Assembly: GCF_035222375.1 (NCBI RefSeq)
Contig: NC_085890.1
Coordinates: forward strand, 2,170,001-2,234,000
Direction: 5' to 3'
Length of the DNA: 64,000 nucleotides
Source of the DNA: Podospora pseudocomata
Taxonomy: Eukaryota > Ascomycota > Sordariomycetes > Sordariales > Podosporaceae
The notes beneath the pieces were generated by a model, which saw nothing but the letters and a program-made list of their open reading frames with translations, had not been told where the DNA came from and ran no database searches. Shown piece by piece: positions 21,171 to 32,690 of the stretch; the first letter of the stretch is position 1, and each line of letters begins with the position of its first letter. The position numbers were made by a program, and so were the translations under genes.

Positions 21171-22911
21171 TTGCAGTGAGAGATACATGTCCGGCTAGGT
21201 AGATAATTCGATAATGCAATTGTCCAACCCGCAGAAACCGGGGTACTGCGGGGAAGTAAAATATATGTCATTGACTGGCTCGAATTGTTCCTTGTCAGCG
21301 CCGAATCGATGCATAAAATCCTGCCATCACGTTCACATTTTGGTGGTTCATGCAGGGCTAATGCAAGATGGAGGAGTACTGGATGGGGAAAGGTGTGGTG
21401 GGCGATGGGTGAGCTGAGAGGGGTCTTGGGGTGGTGTGCCGGTCGAAGTATTGAAAGGTTGGAAATATTACAGAAAGTGACATATCAGATGCGGTATACG
21501 AGAGATAACGCCGAGGACGGGAGAGTGATCGATCGATGCCGGTTGTGTGTTTTTTGATCCCGAGACATGACACTTCTGTAAGCCTGAAAATAAGGACAGG
21601 TTTGTGGTGCCTGTTCCTTTTGTGTGGAAAGAAACGTGGAGTCAGAGTTGAAGGTAGGCAGAACACGCACCTGGACATTAAAGGCTTCCGGCTTTTGCAT
21701 AAGTCCTGTGTGACGTTTCCTCACCCTCTGGAGCTTGTCCATGTGGTTTTCTGTGGGGACAACCGATGGAATGTCCGCGGCTGACGGCAGAGTGCTCACG
21801 CCCGATGTCAAGGGAATGTCGGTGCCACGCTGGATGAGGCTAAAAGTTGAGATGGGAGAATACCGAGAGCGAAGCAATGTCCGAGTTGAATGTCTAGTCA
21901 GCACTGAACTACAAGGGTGAAAGACAATATCCTTCTATCGGAATGATCGCTCCGTGGGGTCCCCTGTAACTGCCGGGGTTCTTGGTGGGTCGGTCCAGAG
22001 CGCCGGGTTCGGGGAGTTTCGAGTGCTAAGGCGCTATCAGGTTGCAGGCGGAGTCTCGGTGTCTGGTTGATAAGTGGAATATCACGAATTTCCGAGCATG
22101 TGCAAGAGATGGTGGTTTGCTTTCCTGGTTCTGTTTGACATCAGGTGCCACATGATGCCCACCGACAAGCCGCTCCGGCATGAGCGAATGGGAGGCATTG
22201 TCACTCTGCAAAAAATACGTGGGATTACGAGCAGACATCGCGTGTTTGTTGTGGGGAACAGGTAATGGCCCTGTAATTTACCCCCCTGGAATGTGAAGCT
22301 GTCTGTCGGCCGGGGTATGGCCCGTGCAACAGGGCAGCTCATTGCCTGCTCGGTCGAGGCTGGAGCAACACCACCTGGCTCAAGAGACCCGACTCAACTT
22401 CTCCTCCCACACTTGGAATAATTGAACACTCACTCTTCCTTGCTCAATCACCTCCAGGTTTTTGCCATGTCGGCCACGTCGCCGCTCTTTCCCGGAGGAC
22501 CCTGAGCAAGGATTTGAATTTTTGCGCCCACCTGCTCTGGAAGCCGGTCGGGGTGGTTTGGGCCATTTGGACTTTTTTTGCTTAATTGGAAGGTGTTCCG
22601 GTTTCGTCGCGCGCGGTCAGTCGCTCAGTGCTCAGTCAGTCAGTCAGCCAGCCAGCCAGCCTCATCTGAAGCTCGTGCCTGCCACTACTCCGCGGTATAC
22701 GAGTCGCCGCCATTCACACCCCCCTCCACCCACTGTCCCCGTAATATACCAAGCTCTAACTGACTGCACTGCTCAAACCTGGGACTGCGGGGCACTTTCC
22801 CAGGTTTTACTTTATACCTTACGTACCTGTCCTGTAACTTACACCACCGCCGGCGCTGCAAGAGCATGACCTGGACCAGGACCGCATCTCCCTCCCAACC
22901 TAATTCTCAAC
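21171..22911. other. Long intergenic region upstream of the RBR ligase gene
   Basis: About 1.7 kb. Overlapping short frames on both strands (21214-22869) have no shared codon bias. A CAGT/CAGC tetranucleotide repeat lies at 22617-22660. The last 200 bases are pyrimidine-rich and are probably the leader of the RBR gene. Confidence 0.5.
22617..22660. repeat. Imperfect (CAGT)n(CAGC)n tetranucleotide repeat
   Basis: About eleven GTCA/CAGT-type units turn into CAGC units without a gap. The repeat is 250 bases before the start of the RBR ligase gene. Confidence 0.7.
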
Positions 22912-25900
22912 ATGGACCACGACGCATACCTCGACCAGCTTCTCGGGCAGCAGCCAGCTCCACCACCAGCCCAGCATCTACCCGACCACTTCCCATTCGC
23001 CGCTTTAGAGGACGACGAGTTTGCAAACCTCGACCTCGAGCTGTTGTTTGGACGTCATTTTGGCCGTAACAATCCGTAAGTCACTCCTTTTTTTCCTTTC
23101 CAGTGAGTGAGAGCGGCAGAATCACATGTGGTAGTCCCACGGCAAACGATAAACTGCTCTCGTAGTGGGGGGAGCAGCAAACGTCCGTCCGGAACTCAAG
23201 CCACTGTGGACTTTTGAGTTCGTTCTTTCGAGCACAATCTTGAACCTGCTGCTGGGCTGCCTCGACTGTTTGCCTGCACATGCATTCCGACAAGGGCATG
23301 TCTCTCACCTTCACCCATTTCCACACACTCAGCCCTCGCCGGCAGCATCGGGGTGTTTTCACCGTACCATGGGCAGCGCCCACTCCAAACAGGAATCAAG
23401 TCCCGATGCACGGGAGCCACCGCTGAAAAGGGACCGGCTTCATCGTTTGCGGAAGTCTCTGCGAAGCCACTCCCACCGCCGAAACCTGAACGAGCAAAAC
23501 AACGAGCAAACCCAACCCTCTGACAACATCAACAGGCCAGAAAACGACAACAACGCCGTCCGGGAAATGCCCCCAGTGCGTAGGTCCCAGGGCAACGTGG
23601 ATCCAGAGTTGAGCACAGAAGCGTGCATGGAAGCCGCACTCAATTTCTTCCCCGACATATGTCCCGACTATCTGCGCAAGACCGTCGAAAGTCAAAAGTG
23701 GACAGCCCAGGGCCTCGTCGGCCACATTCTTGATCAGCAAGAAAGCGGCAAGAAATATCCCAAGCGTGTCAAGTCCCTAAAGCGCAAGTGGGAGGATACT
23801 GGTGAGGACGGCGAAGAAGTGCTCAGCAAGAAAATGGAGGCCGAGCCAAGATTTCAAGGCAAGACGACGGAGTACATGAAAAAGTACAAGGGAGCAGGGT
23901 GAGTGATGTATCCCCAACACGTTGTGGACAGGGGGAGACAGACTGCTGGTAACACGGGAAGAGGACTGAAGGATGATGAACGGGCGATTGCCTGTCTTTT
24001 GAGGCGTCGGCGTCGGTACTATCACCAAAGGCCCGTTCATTCATCTTAGTAACGCTCCTTGTTGCGGCTTGGAGCATCAAGACGACGTTGGGCTTTCTGT
24101 TCTTCCACCCAACATTGTCCCCTTTCATAACCAAGTATGTAGATTTCTGACACCCGCATAGCAGATCTCTCCTTGTGGCCGAGTTTCCCGACTTCAAGGT
24201 CAAGAATATAGAGCAGCAGTTCAAACTGCACGACCATCGCATTTACCCAGCATATCTTGCTCTATGGGCCGAGCTTGCTCAAGAAACCTCGGCTTGGCGG
24301 AAAAAGTCGACAACCAGGCCCAAAATGACGCTCGGCGACACGGTCAAAATGTTCTCTGAGAGCGCCGACGAGGGAGAGAAAGGGGCTGTGGAAGACTTCG
24401 TGGCTGCCCGTCAAGTTTGCGACATCAGAGCTGCCAAGGCAAGGGCGAAGAAGGCGGAAGAAGACGCCGAGGCGGCCAATTATGCGCAAGCAGAAGCTGA
24501 CGGTACCATTTTGGAGTGTGGATGTTGCTTTGGGGATTTCCCGCAGAATCGAATGGTGCACTGCAACGCGGAGACCATCCATTTCTTCTGCCGAGAATGT
24601 GCGAAGCGCATGGCGGAGACGCAGGTTGGCATCTCCAAGTATCAGCTAGACTGCATGTCAACAGACGGCTGCGAGGGCACCTTCAGCAAGAGCCAGAAGG
24701 ATTTGTTTCTCGACGGAAAGCTGACTGTGGCTCTTGATCGCATCGAGCAAGAGGCTGTCCTTCGCCTGGCTGGAATAGAGTCACTCGAGACATGCCCCTT
24801 TTGCCCATATGCGGCCGAGTACCCGCCCGTCGAGGTGGATAAAGAGTTCAGATGCATCAGCGAGGAGTGCGGCCGTGTATCCTGCAGGCTTTGTCGGCTG
24901 GAGACGCACACGCCCAAGACTTGTCAAGAAGTTGCGCGGGAAAGTGGATATTCTGCTCGCCGTGAGATCGAGGAAGCAATGTCTGCCGCCATGATCCGGA
25001 CCTGCAACAAATGTAAGGACCATCTGCCTCCACTTGGGGACATGGAGCTAACTCTGACTAGGCAAAACACCCTTCATCAAAGAGAACGGCTGCAACAAGA
25101 TGACATGCACGAGGAAGGGCTGTGGCAACATACAATGTTACGTCTGTTCCAAGTCGTGTGATTACAGCCATTTCGACGAGCCCGCCCGCGGTGGGAAGCC
25201 CGGGAACTGCCGTCTTTTTGACGAAACCGAGGAACGCCACGCACGAGAAGTTCGCGAGGCCGAAGAAGCAGCTCGCAAGAAGGTGGCGGAGGCGAACCCT
25301 GAAGTCGATTCCTCCCTCCTCGAGATCAAATTCTCCGACAAAGTCAAGCAAGACGAGGCCAAACGCGCAGCTGCCCAGATCCCTCAAAGGGGCGGCGTCT
25401 TTGGGCCCCGGAACCTACCCGTATATGTTCCCCCACGAATGCCAGCAATTGCCGTCCCGCCGAACCAGCCCAATGCACCAGTTCCTGCCGCACCAATGGC
25501 TCTCCGCCCCGACCAGGCGAACGAGTTGCAAAGACGGATGCAGGGACTGATTGGGTTGGACCTGGAGATTGGGATAGAGCCTCTGCCTGTTGAGGCTCAT
25601 CGAAATGTGCAGATGGCAGTAATACTCCCGCCGGATCCCAACCGGGAAGCCCGGATGCAGCAACAGCAGGCGCTGCTGCGCGCACAAATACAAGCGCAGC
25701 AAATACAGATGGAGCAGGCCCGGAACAACTTCCGGATACAGCGCGAGCAGGCGGCTGCCCAGCTCAACCATGCACGCAACGTCCAGCAAGAAGCGATGCA
25801 AAATATGCAACGGCAAGAACTCCAACTACAACAGCATATAGCGGATCACATGCACCGCTTTCCACAAGGGGTTGCTTTTCCTGCCGTTCCGAGACCTGCT

Positions 25901-26293
25901 CCCGGGCCTGTCCTGATGAACCCCGAGCATTTATTTGCGCCGGCTGGAGCGGCTGGACGGCTGTTCAATATTGGGAATCATGCGTATCATGAACCAAACG
26001 CCCATCACCCAGCTGCCGCGGTTGGCAACCCTCAACAGGCTGTTGCGGTTCCAAATCGACCCCAGGCTCTTGCAGCTCCAAACCTGCCCCCGCACAGAGT
26101 CGCCAACGCGGCGAACAACAATAATGTTAATGATGGTGGACCAGCTCAGCAGCATGGGGATGGGCCAAGACCTCTGGCGAACGACGTAATCAACCTGACC
26201 GCGTCCCCACCAGCCCCGCGGGTGAATGGGAATGGTTACCGAGCAGAATTGTACAGTCCTCGATGGGGTCATGGGCCTCCACCTGTCCGCTGA
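22912..26293 (+). CDS. RBR-type E3 ubiquitin ligase, RNF216-like
   Basis: Four exons: 22912-23075, about 23377-23898, 24162-25012 and 25062-26293, about 922 residues. The acceptor of exon 2 is the least certain. Exon 3 starts at a CAGCAG-type double acceptor. RING1 is LECGCCFGDFPQNRMVHC through FFCRECAKRM; the in-between domain contains CPFCPYAAEYPP, CGRVSC, CRLCRLETH; RING2 has CNKCKTPFIKENGCNKMTC, CGNIQCYVCSKSC, where the Cys after NG is the expected catalytic residue that carries ubiquitin as a thioester. This three-domain order and spacing match RNF216/Triad3. After it comes a charged coiled coil (REVREAEEAARKKVAEA), a Gln-rich helix (about 60 residues) and a Pro/Ala/Asn-rich disordered tail. 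The N-terminal exon encodes a short acidic segment (EDDEFANLDLELL). Intron 2 is long for this genome at 263 nt. Confidence 0.9.
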
Positions 26294-27247
26294 AGACCAG
26301 GGACAGTCGTGTTCTTGAAACGGTACCACGATGCCTCCTTGGGGCTATTTGGAGCCTGAGGCTGCTTTTTCTTTTGTCAGGCTACGGATCAACTTTCTTC
26401 GCCTCGCCTTCCCTTCGGATTCACCTCTCAGTGGCGTTTTGCACCTGGCTTGGCTCATCCACCATTTCTGTTTATCATTCGACAGCCTTGGTCATTCATT
26501 TGGCGTGTGTTTGGGCTGGGTTTTGTCGGATTTGGGGAGTCTTGGGGGTTTGGGACGGGTTCAGCGCTGTGTTTTTTCATTTTTCTTGATCGTTGCATAT
26601 TTTTTGCTTGTTGGTTGATATGGGATTTTTCTTTCGAGAAGAGAAGAAGTACCTACACGAGGAAGGGAGAGAGCATTGCATGGATATTGTAATTATGCTA
26701 AGGAAAAGGGGGTATTTAATGCGTTGGAATTTATTGTTTTTTTATTCCAAGTCCTTTGCTCGACAAGCAAGAGAAGCGGAGGGGTGGGGGCGGGGCTATC
26801 TTGATTCGAGTATGATATGGGCAACAGGACTATATTTGGGTGGGTTGGGAATTTGGGGATCGGTTGGGCTGGTTGGTTCTTTGTATTTATTTTGCTTTTC
26901 TTCCAGCGGTTGGCTTCTTTAGGGAGGTAATCTGGCCTGGGAGTATTTGTCGGATTTGGGATTTGGCTTGGGGGGTGCTTTGTGTGTGTGGGTGGGGTGG
27001 TGGTATCGGCGGATGGGGAGAGCAGGGAGGACCGAGTTATATTGCTTCTCTGTCATGTCTGGGTTTGGCCAACAACAGACAGCACCTTGTCTTGGGCTCT
27101 CCTACTGCTAGACACCTCACAACCCTCACAGCAAATAGCAACATGAGATAACATAGCATAAGACTCTCGACAGAACAACAAATCATTGATTTTACTTTTT
27201 AAATGCTTTTTTTTCTTTGTTGCGACATGTGACACCCATCTATCTAT
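26294..27247. other. 3' flank, T/G-rich on the plus strand
   Basis: About 950 bases of T- and G-rich DNA between the 3' ends of the RBR ligase and DCC1-like genes. Hydrophobic short frames (26263-27151) arise from the T-rich composition, not from a gene. A short CTAT repeat lies at 27238-27251. Confidence 0.55.
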
Positions 27248-27720
27248 CTATTTCCTCCCACTCGCAAACTTTTCGTGCCACTTTCCCCTCTTTTTGACCT
27301 CGGGGGCGGCAGTGGTGGTGGGTACGGGGACGAGCTCGACGGTTTCGTGGAGCGTGGCTATGGCTTTTAGACCGCTGTTGTCTGTTGGTTCGAGGATGAT
27401 GAGGGCGTTGGAGGTGTTTTTTTGGCGGAGGGAATAGGATTTTGAGGTGGAGGGGACGGAGAGGAGGGCCGAGGTTGGGGAGGGAGAGATTGTTAGTCTG
27501 GACAGAGAGGGGGGAGGTTAGCATGGGGGAATGAGGCGGGGGAGGAGAGGGGGAGGGAGGCTTACACAGGTGGGTTCTCCCCCTCTAGTAGCGCTACGAG
27601 GTCGGGTGGGAGTTCGATGAGTTTGTACCCTGCTACCGAGTCTGGGTCGGGGAGGGAGAAGGGCGAGGGCGCTGGTGGGTGGTAGAGGGGGACTGTGGGG
27701 TGGGTTTGTTGGGTTGACAT
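27248..27720 (-). CDS. DCC1: Short DCC1-like protein (sister chromatid cohesion, Ctf18-Dcc1-Ctf8 clamp loader)
   Basis: Two exons, 27720-27566 and 27497-27248 (GTAAGC donor, GTCCAG acceptor), encode 134 residues. YKLIELPPDLVALLEG, TSALLSVPSTSKSYSLRQKNTSNALIIL and AIATLHETVELVPVP correspond to the N-terminal domain of Dcc1, the part that binds Ctf18 and Ctf8. Dcc1 in yeast is about 380 residues; here the protein stops soon after with a basic tail (KKRGKWHEKFASGRK). I see no continuation downstream. Either the fungal form is short or the C-terminal winged-helix part is encoded elsewhere or lost. The start is the ATG before STQQTHP; upstream in-frame text looks like leader. A telobox-like word lies 260 bases upstream. 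Confidence 0.65.
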
Positions 27721-27978
27721 TGCTGTGGTCTGTGGTTTCTCGGGTCTGAACGTGTGGCGTTTTGTTTGTAGGGATGACGCGGAAACAAAACGAAAATACA
27801 AGATGAATAGATGGGTTACTGGCGGGCTATGGAAAGGAAAAGGGATGATGTCACGGTGGGTAGGAGAATTAATCAAGGTTATCTTTGACAGACGCGTTGA
27901 CAGGCGGGAAGACGCGTTTGACAGGTTGGGTGTTTAATTGGTTTTGGTGGGGTAGAGTGGGGGCCCAAGAGGAGTGAC

Positions 27979-27990
27979 GACCCTAACCCT
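27979..27990 (-). promoter_or_regulatory. Telobox-like AGGGTTAGGGTC upstream of the DCC1-like gene
   Basis: On the minus strand, the sense of the DCC1-like gene, AGGGTTAGGGTC lies about 260 bases before the start codon. The identical 12 bases occur in the AN1/RAD4 promoter. Teloboxes are known targets of Myb-type Tbf1/TRF-like proteins; binding here is inferred. Confidence 0.5.
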
Positions 27991-28316
27991 GATCGCCGTC
28001 AATAGGTTGTGTAAGTGGACTTCCTTTCCTGGATGAAAACGACAGAAGCAGAATGCTGTGAAGAAGAAGGAACAGATCGAGTCCACCATATCCTTCCTTA
28101 TTCATCTTCGTAAAACGGCACGGCGTGCTTCTTGTTCGTTTGATTGTGTCGACGTTTGCTGACATCTTTGCACCACACCGAGGTTGAGCAAACAGCTACC
28201 GCTTTGCTTCGAACCAGCGTTGACTTGACCGTAATTGAGTAGAGGAGGATCAGGCTATTCTCTAAGTGGTCAATATCTCGGTCACTAAGGACAAGACAAA
28301 GCAGTTCTACGCGAGT

Positions 28317-28694
28317 TTAGGTCCTTGGCCTTTGGTTCAGAGCCTCGTTTTGCTTGCAGATGATCAGGCTGCAGGTACAATGGAAAATAACATAGGAAAA
28401 GTCGGTCAGCCGGAAATTATAACGCATGCATGAAACCAATGGACTGCAGGTGTTCCTTAAAGTTCGCAGTACGTGCGACTCTTCTCCTGTCTGAGTCCCC
28501 AGTGTGTGTCCCGTCATTGAGGCTTTCTGCTTGTCTCGGGGTGTTGGTGTGATTCCCTCGTGTTTCTGGCGTCTAAGCGCTTCATGAAAAACCCCAATCA
28601 CATTGCTAGACAGCTGGAAGAGTTCATATAAAGACTGCTCGTTCACGTTCGGCAGCTGGAATTTCAGTCTCCCCAAAACATTCACTGCACCCAT
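28317..28694 (-). CDS. Possible hypothetical protein (125 aa)
   Basis: An uninterrupted frame starting MGAVNVLGRLKFQLPNVNEQ. The first 60 residues look protein-like, with an amphipathic helix (LYELFQLSSNVIGVFHEALRR); the rest is rich in Cys and Phe and looks more like translated non-coding DNA. No family recognised, no splice sites needed. It may be spurious or an exon of a gene I cannot complete. Confidence 0.3.
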   Translation of the reverse strand: MGAVNVLGRLKFQLPNVNEQSLYELFQLSSNVIGVFHEALRRQKHEGITPTPRDKQKASMTGHTLGTQTGEESHVLRTLRNTCSPLVSCMRYNFRLTDFSYVIFHCTCSLIICKQNEALNQRPRT

Positions 28695-28854
28695 TTTCTG
28701 ACAGTACCTAGGTGACTATGCCACTCTCCCAGGGTTCCCTTCTGCCTTTGAGTACTGTTCTCAAGAATCAACCCGCCCCTGGGGCTCTCGCTCGCAATCC
28801 CTCAGCCTCCCATAGTTAGTTTATTACGCCAAGGCGCAGATACAGACATTCGAT

Positions 28855-29154
28855 ATGGGTGACTGTTGTAGCCAGCCCTCCCGCGACGAGGAGTATGAGG
28901 GTTATACCACCAATGCCAGGCCTGTTCGAAACAATCACCATGGCGGACACGTAAGTTGTCCTTCATTTTTGTTCAGACATCCATCCTTCACACTAGCCCT
29001 TCCATGAAGGACGCACAATTTCCTGGCGCCAATTGCTGTCTTGTTTTCATAGCGCCGATGTGGGATTAACCACGCTTATGTCTGTTGCTGCTCCCTCGGA
29101 AAGCCCTGCTGTACTCATGGATGCGAGCGACAGATTCAAGTGGCCTATGACTGA
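28855..29154 (+). CDS. Tiny cysteine-rich protein (65 aa) with MGxCC N-terminus
   Basis: Two exons, 28855-28950 and 29053-29154, join in phase 0 over GTAAGT...TTTCATAG. The protein starts MGDCCSQPSRDEEYEGY, passes through a polar NARPVRNNHHGGH, and ends with RRCGINHAYVCCCSLGKPCCTHGCERQ. It has nine Cys in 65 residues. Gly2 followed by Cys4-Cys5 fits N-myristoylation plus palmitoylation, so membrane attachment is plausible. No secretion signal. The second exon's CCC and CC groups could bind metal. Family unknown. It lies just before the 3' end of the decayed NLR gene on the other strand. Confidence 0.55.
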
Positions 29155-29440
29155 CGACTTCTGGCATGAGATATCATGAAGGAGGGGGTTTGTTCGGAGG
29201 GGCAATATTGAGGCGTTAGCTGAGACCCAGATGGAGCACGGTTGTGGAATCGACATTGTTGGCACCGGATGATACCATGGCAATTATAAAAGGTGCTCCA
29301 TTCATGATACTTTCAGTCTCCACTCTGTGCACCCACATTACTGGCCCTTATACCGACCTGTCCTTCCGGGTCCTGAGGCATGAAAGTAACCACCAACCAT
29401 TCGTTCCGGTAGATGGCTTTCGTCGCAGACACCTCTCTAA

Positions 29441-32400
29441 ATCATTGAAACTGTTCACTGATAAGCTGGCTTCCGGCGTGGCTTTCAGTCGTCTTACCCC
29501 GTTCCAATCTCTTATCATCCAGACAGTCTCCTGCTTGGTTTGCATCCCCAGCATCATATATGTGGATATCCGCTTTGCATATCAATGCCTGGGCCTCCGG
29601 AAACTTGTTACCCTGCCTTGCCTCCTCCCCAGCACATCTCGCCAGCTCTGCTAACAACTCATCGTATCCCTTTAATGCACCTTCCCCGTTCATTTGGTGA
29701 CTGAGTATGTCAGCGCGAGTTTTGAGAGCATTGAGGTAGTCAGGATAATCCAAGGTTTAATAACACTATCGTTTTGAATCATCGACTGTAAGCGCTCGCA
29801 ACGGTCCCTCCAAAGCCCCAGCACCTTATCAATCAGCATCAAAACCTCATTGGGCCTCGTCATGGCCCCATCAGGCCTCGTTGTCGCCGTAGTTTGACTC
29901 ACTTGATGCCCTATCAAGCTTGTTGCTCCCGGCCAGGTTATGGTCCGTGGCAATCACATTGACATGTGTTTCCGGAAGATGCAACACGTTGACTTGTTTG
30001 TCAAGGATCTCGTGGAGCTCGTCCACCGCGCGCCTCGGATTCGTCAACCCGCCCTCATCGCTAAGCGCCGCTGCACGGCCCAACCTCATGGCGAGGGTTT
30101 TGCGATGTTCTTTGGTCAGCCTCTCCGCCGTTGTTTCAATCACGTTGTCAAACAATGACAGAGCTTCGTCAAACCTGCCCGGCATCCAGGACAGTATGGA
30201 GGCCTTGCCATGCTTTAGATTCTACACCCGCTGGTCATCCTCCGCGCCTCTGTTGAACTGACACCACTCCAAGATGGTCTTGTCGATCATCTTGAGGGCC
30301 TCAGGGAGTCTTCTGCTTGGGTGCCGAGCACATTAGCGTGGCAGCTGGATATGTGTAGCCTGGTCTCTCTGTGTAGTAGCCCGTCGGCGGTGCTGCTGAT
30401 TCTGTCGAGGGCCTGTGCGTAGAGGTTTTCGGCCTTGACGTAGTCTCCGCAGTCCCTGTACACCTTGCCTTGGTTGAGGAGAAGGGTGCTTCTCAGCGCT
30501 GAACAGGATTCACTTGTCGGGTTGTCATCGATCACGGATTCCGCCTCCTGGTAGTGTACCAAGGCTTCGTCGTACTCCCCTTTGTCACATTTGATCATGC
30601 CTAGACCAATGAGCGTTTGGACAGTCCTTTCTGCGGGCTCACCTCTGTCTTGACAGTATTGGTAACACGATACCATGCGCTCCTCGGCAACTTTCTGATT
30701 GCCGCGAAGAAAGCTAAGTTTGGCTGACTCAAATGCCAGAATCCATCTCTTGAACTCGGAGATGGGACTTGGAGTGGTACCGGTCAGCCAGGCTCTCTCG
30801 CGGAGTATCGATGATGCATGTGGTAAAAGTCCGGAGCACGTATCGAAGCTGCTCGGCTGGCAGAGGAAGGAGGGGGTGCTATAAGGCGTGAAGCAGCTTG
30901 TGACCAGAGACAAAACGAGGTCAAATGCTTCCTGACATGCTGCTGGATTTTCACTTGCCAGCCATTTGGTAGCAATGAGTGAAGTATATTGGTGGAAAGT
31001 ATAGGACCTGGCTGAGGGAACGCCAGGGCTCTCTTTACGTGATACCAGACCATACGCAATCAAAACGCCTGGGTGGTCAAGATATGCCATGGTATGGAGT
31101 ATCTTCGAAGCAATTGGACTTTGTCGGCAGATTGTTTTGAAGGACGAGACCCATGTCTGCAAGATCACATCAGACATGCTGTCGAATGTAAAGCCGTCGT
31201 GAGCCCTGAGTATCTCCAGATATCGGTTTATGGTCTTCGACTTTTCACCAATGTATGCCACCGCTTGGCAGATCGCCAAGGAAAAGAAGTCCAGCCCTTT
31301 TAGAAGAATATCGACACCTGATCGAAGCCTGGTCCTCCCAGACTCCCTTGTATCTTCCTGGATATTGATTGTGCTTTCTTCGCTCTCCTCTGTTATGACA
31401 AGCTCCGGGATATCCTTAGCAGTCGCGAGTTTTCGAATTAGTTCTTGCGCATCGAGCTCTTGCATCCTATTGGCATCAATAACGAACCCATTTAGAAGCA
31501 GTTTGGAGCTTATCAACGACCTATCACGAGAGGTAAATATGATGGTCCCCTTTCTTACTGGAAGGATATCGTGCAGCAGCTGTGGGAATAAGTCCAGTCT
31601 CCGCTCATCAAGCTGGTCCACAAACATTCTGCATGCTCCAGACTCCTCAGAGTCTAGCCAGTCTCTCGCTTTGAGACAAGCCTGAAGATTGCCTATGTTG
31701 TCAGACCCTTGCCCAAGGTGCAGCGCAATCTTGGCATAGGACGTCATGAAATGCTCCTCTGAGGATCCGTTGACCCAGAACAGATGGTAGTTTAGAGGTG
31801 AGGGCCTCATTAACGTGTATCAAGGACCACCCTTTTCACGGATTCCTCGTCAGGTCTTTCCAGAGTTTCTGCCTCTTTTACTGCTGCTTTATAGCAGTCA
31901 TTGAACTGTCCGATGAGTTTGTGAACCTCTGGATTCGCTTAGATTCTTTGAAGCAGTTTAAAGAACAGTCCATGTGATTGCTGAGTTTTGGTTATTTTAA
32001 CGTCCCGTGCCACAATCGGATCGGTGCTCCCCCAAAGAAGCAGGTAATCGTGCATTGCAGCGTTGTTACGCGAGAATGGAATGATGTCGTAGCTGGTTCC
32101 ATGAAGATCCTTTCGGATATCCAAGAAGGCCAATTCAGTCAAGACATGATGACATTCAGGGTTCCCGTATTGCTCTTCGACACAATCTCTGATTCGGCCG
32201 TGTAGAGCCTTTGTGGTCACATTTGTCTCAGTTCTCCATTAGTTGGATATTTCCTTGATTGTTGCAGCATAGGGTGCTGTGGACGGGTCTTCGTAGTATG
32301 CTTTGAGAAGTTGGGAATCAAATACCACCACTGCGTCGACGCTGGAGATCACCACGGTGCTATGGGAATCCAAAGATGGTAATAGGCAATACTAGTTCGA

Positions 32401-32690
32401 GAGAATGTTATGAACGGCAGCATCATCCCCTTCCCGGGTTTCTTGAACCAAGAGAGGAGCCTTGTCCGAGATTGTACGGGAGCGTATAACTTTGAGCCAA
32501 TTGATAATGCTTCTCAGGTAGTGTGAGTTTGCCGGCACGCCGTTCTTGTGATCATGAGCATAAACAATAAAAATGCTTGTCGTTTCACGTTGAAACACGT
32601 TGGTATCCGCGAGGGCGGCTAGAATTTCGTCAAAGACATCATCCAGATTTAAGGCAATGTCAATCAGTCACATCGACTAAGTATTTACAT
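29441..32690 (-). pseudogene. Decayed NLR (STAND) gene: TIR-like N-domain, NB-ARC remnant, TPR repeats
   Basis: On the minus strand the N-terminal domain (about 32690-31830) reads LNLDDVFDEILAALADTNVFQ, IFIVYAHDHKNG, INWLKVIRSRTISDKAPL, VISSVDAVVVFDS, CHHVLTELAFLDIRKD. This is a YAHD-type domain found at the N-terminus of fungal NLRs and I infer a TIR/SEFIR-like fold. It is interrupted by stops such as TAG and TAA where related proteins have Gln, plus a TAA-TGA pair. The segment that should carry the nucleotide-binding P-loop is missing before HLFWVNGSSEEHFMTSYAKIALHLG (31810). The rest of NB-ARC follows (GTIIFTSRDRSLIS, the winged-helix part), then a TPR array from about 30700 (AERTVQTLIGLGMIKCDKGE, LLLNQGKVYRDCGDY) that changes frame near 30290 and has a stop near 30230 before continuing to 29441. 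The host gene is clearly non-functional. Confidence 0.75.

Noticed and set aside
26263-26922. Hydrophobic open frames after the RBR ligase
   Set aside because: T/G-rich 3' flank gives Phe/Leu/Trp-rich translations in all three frames; no gene signal.
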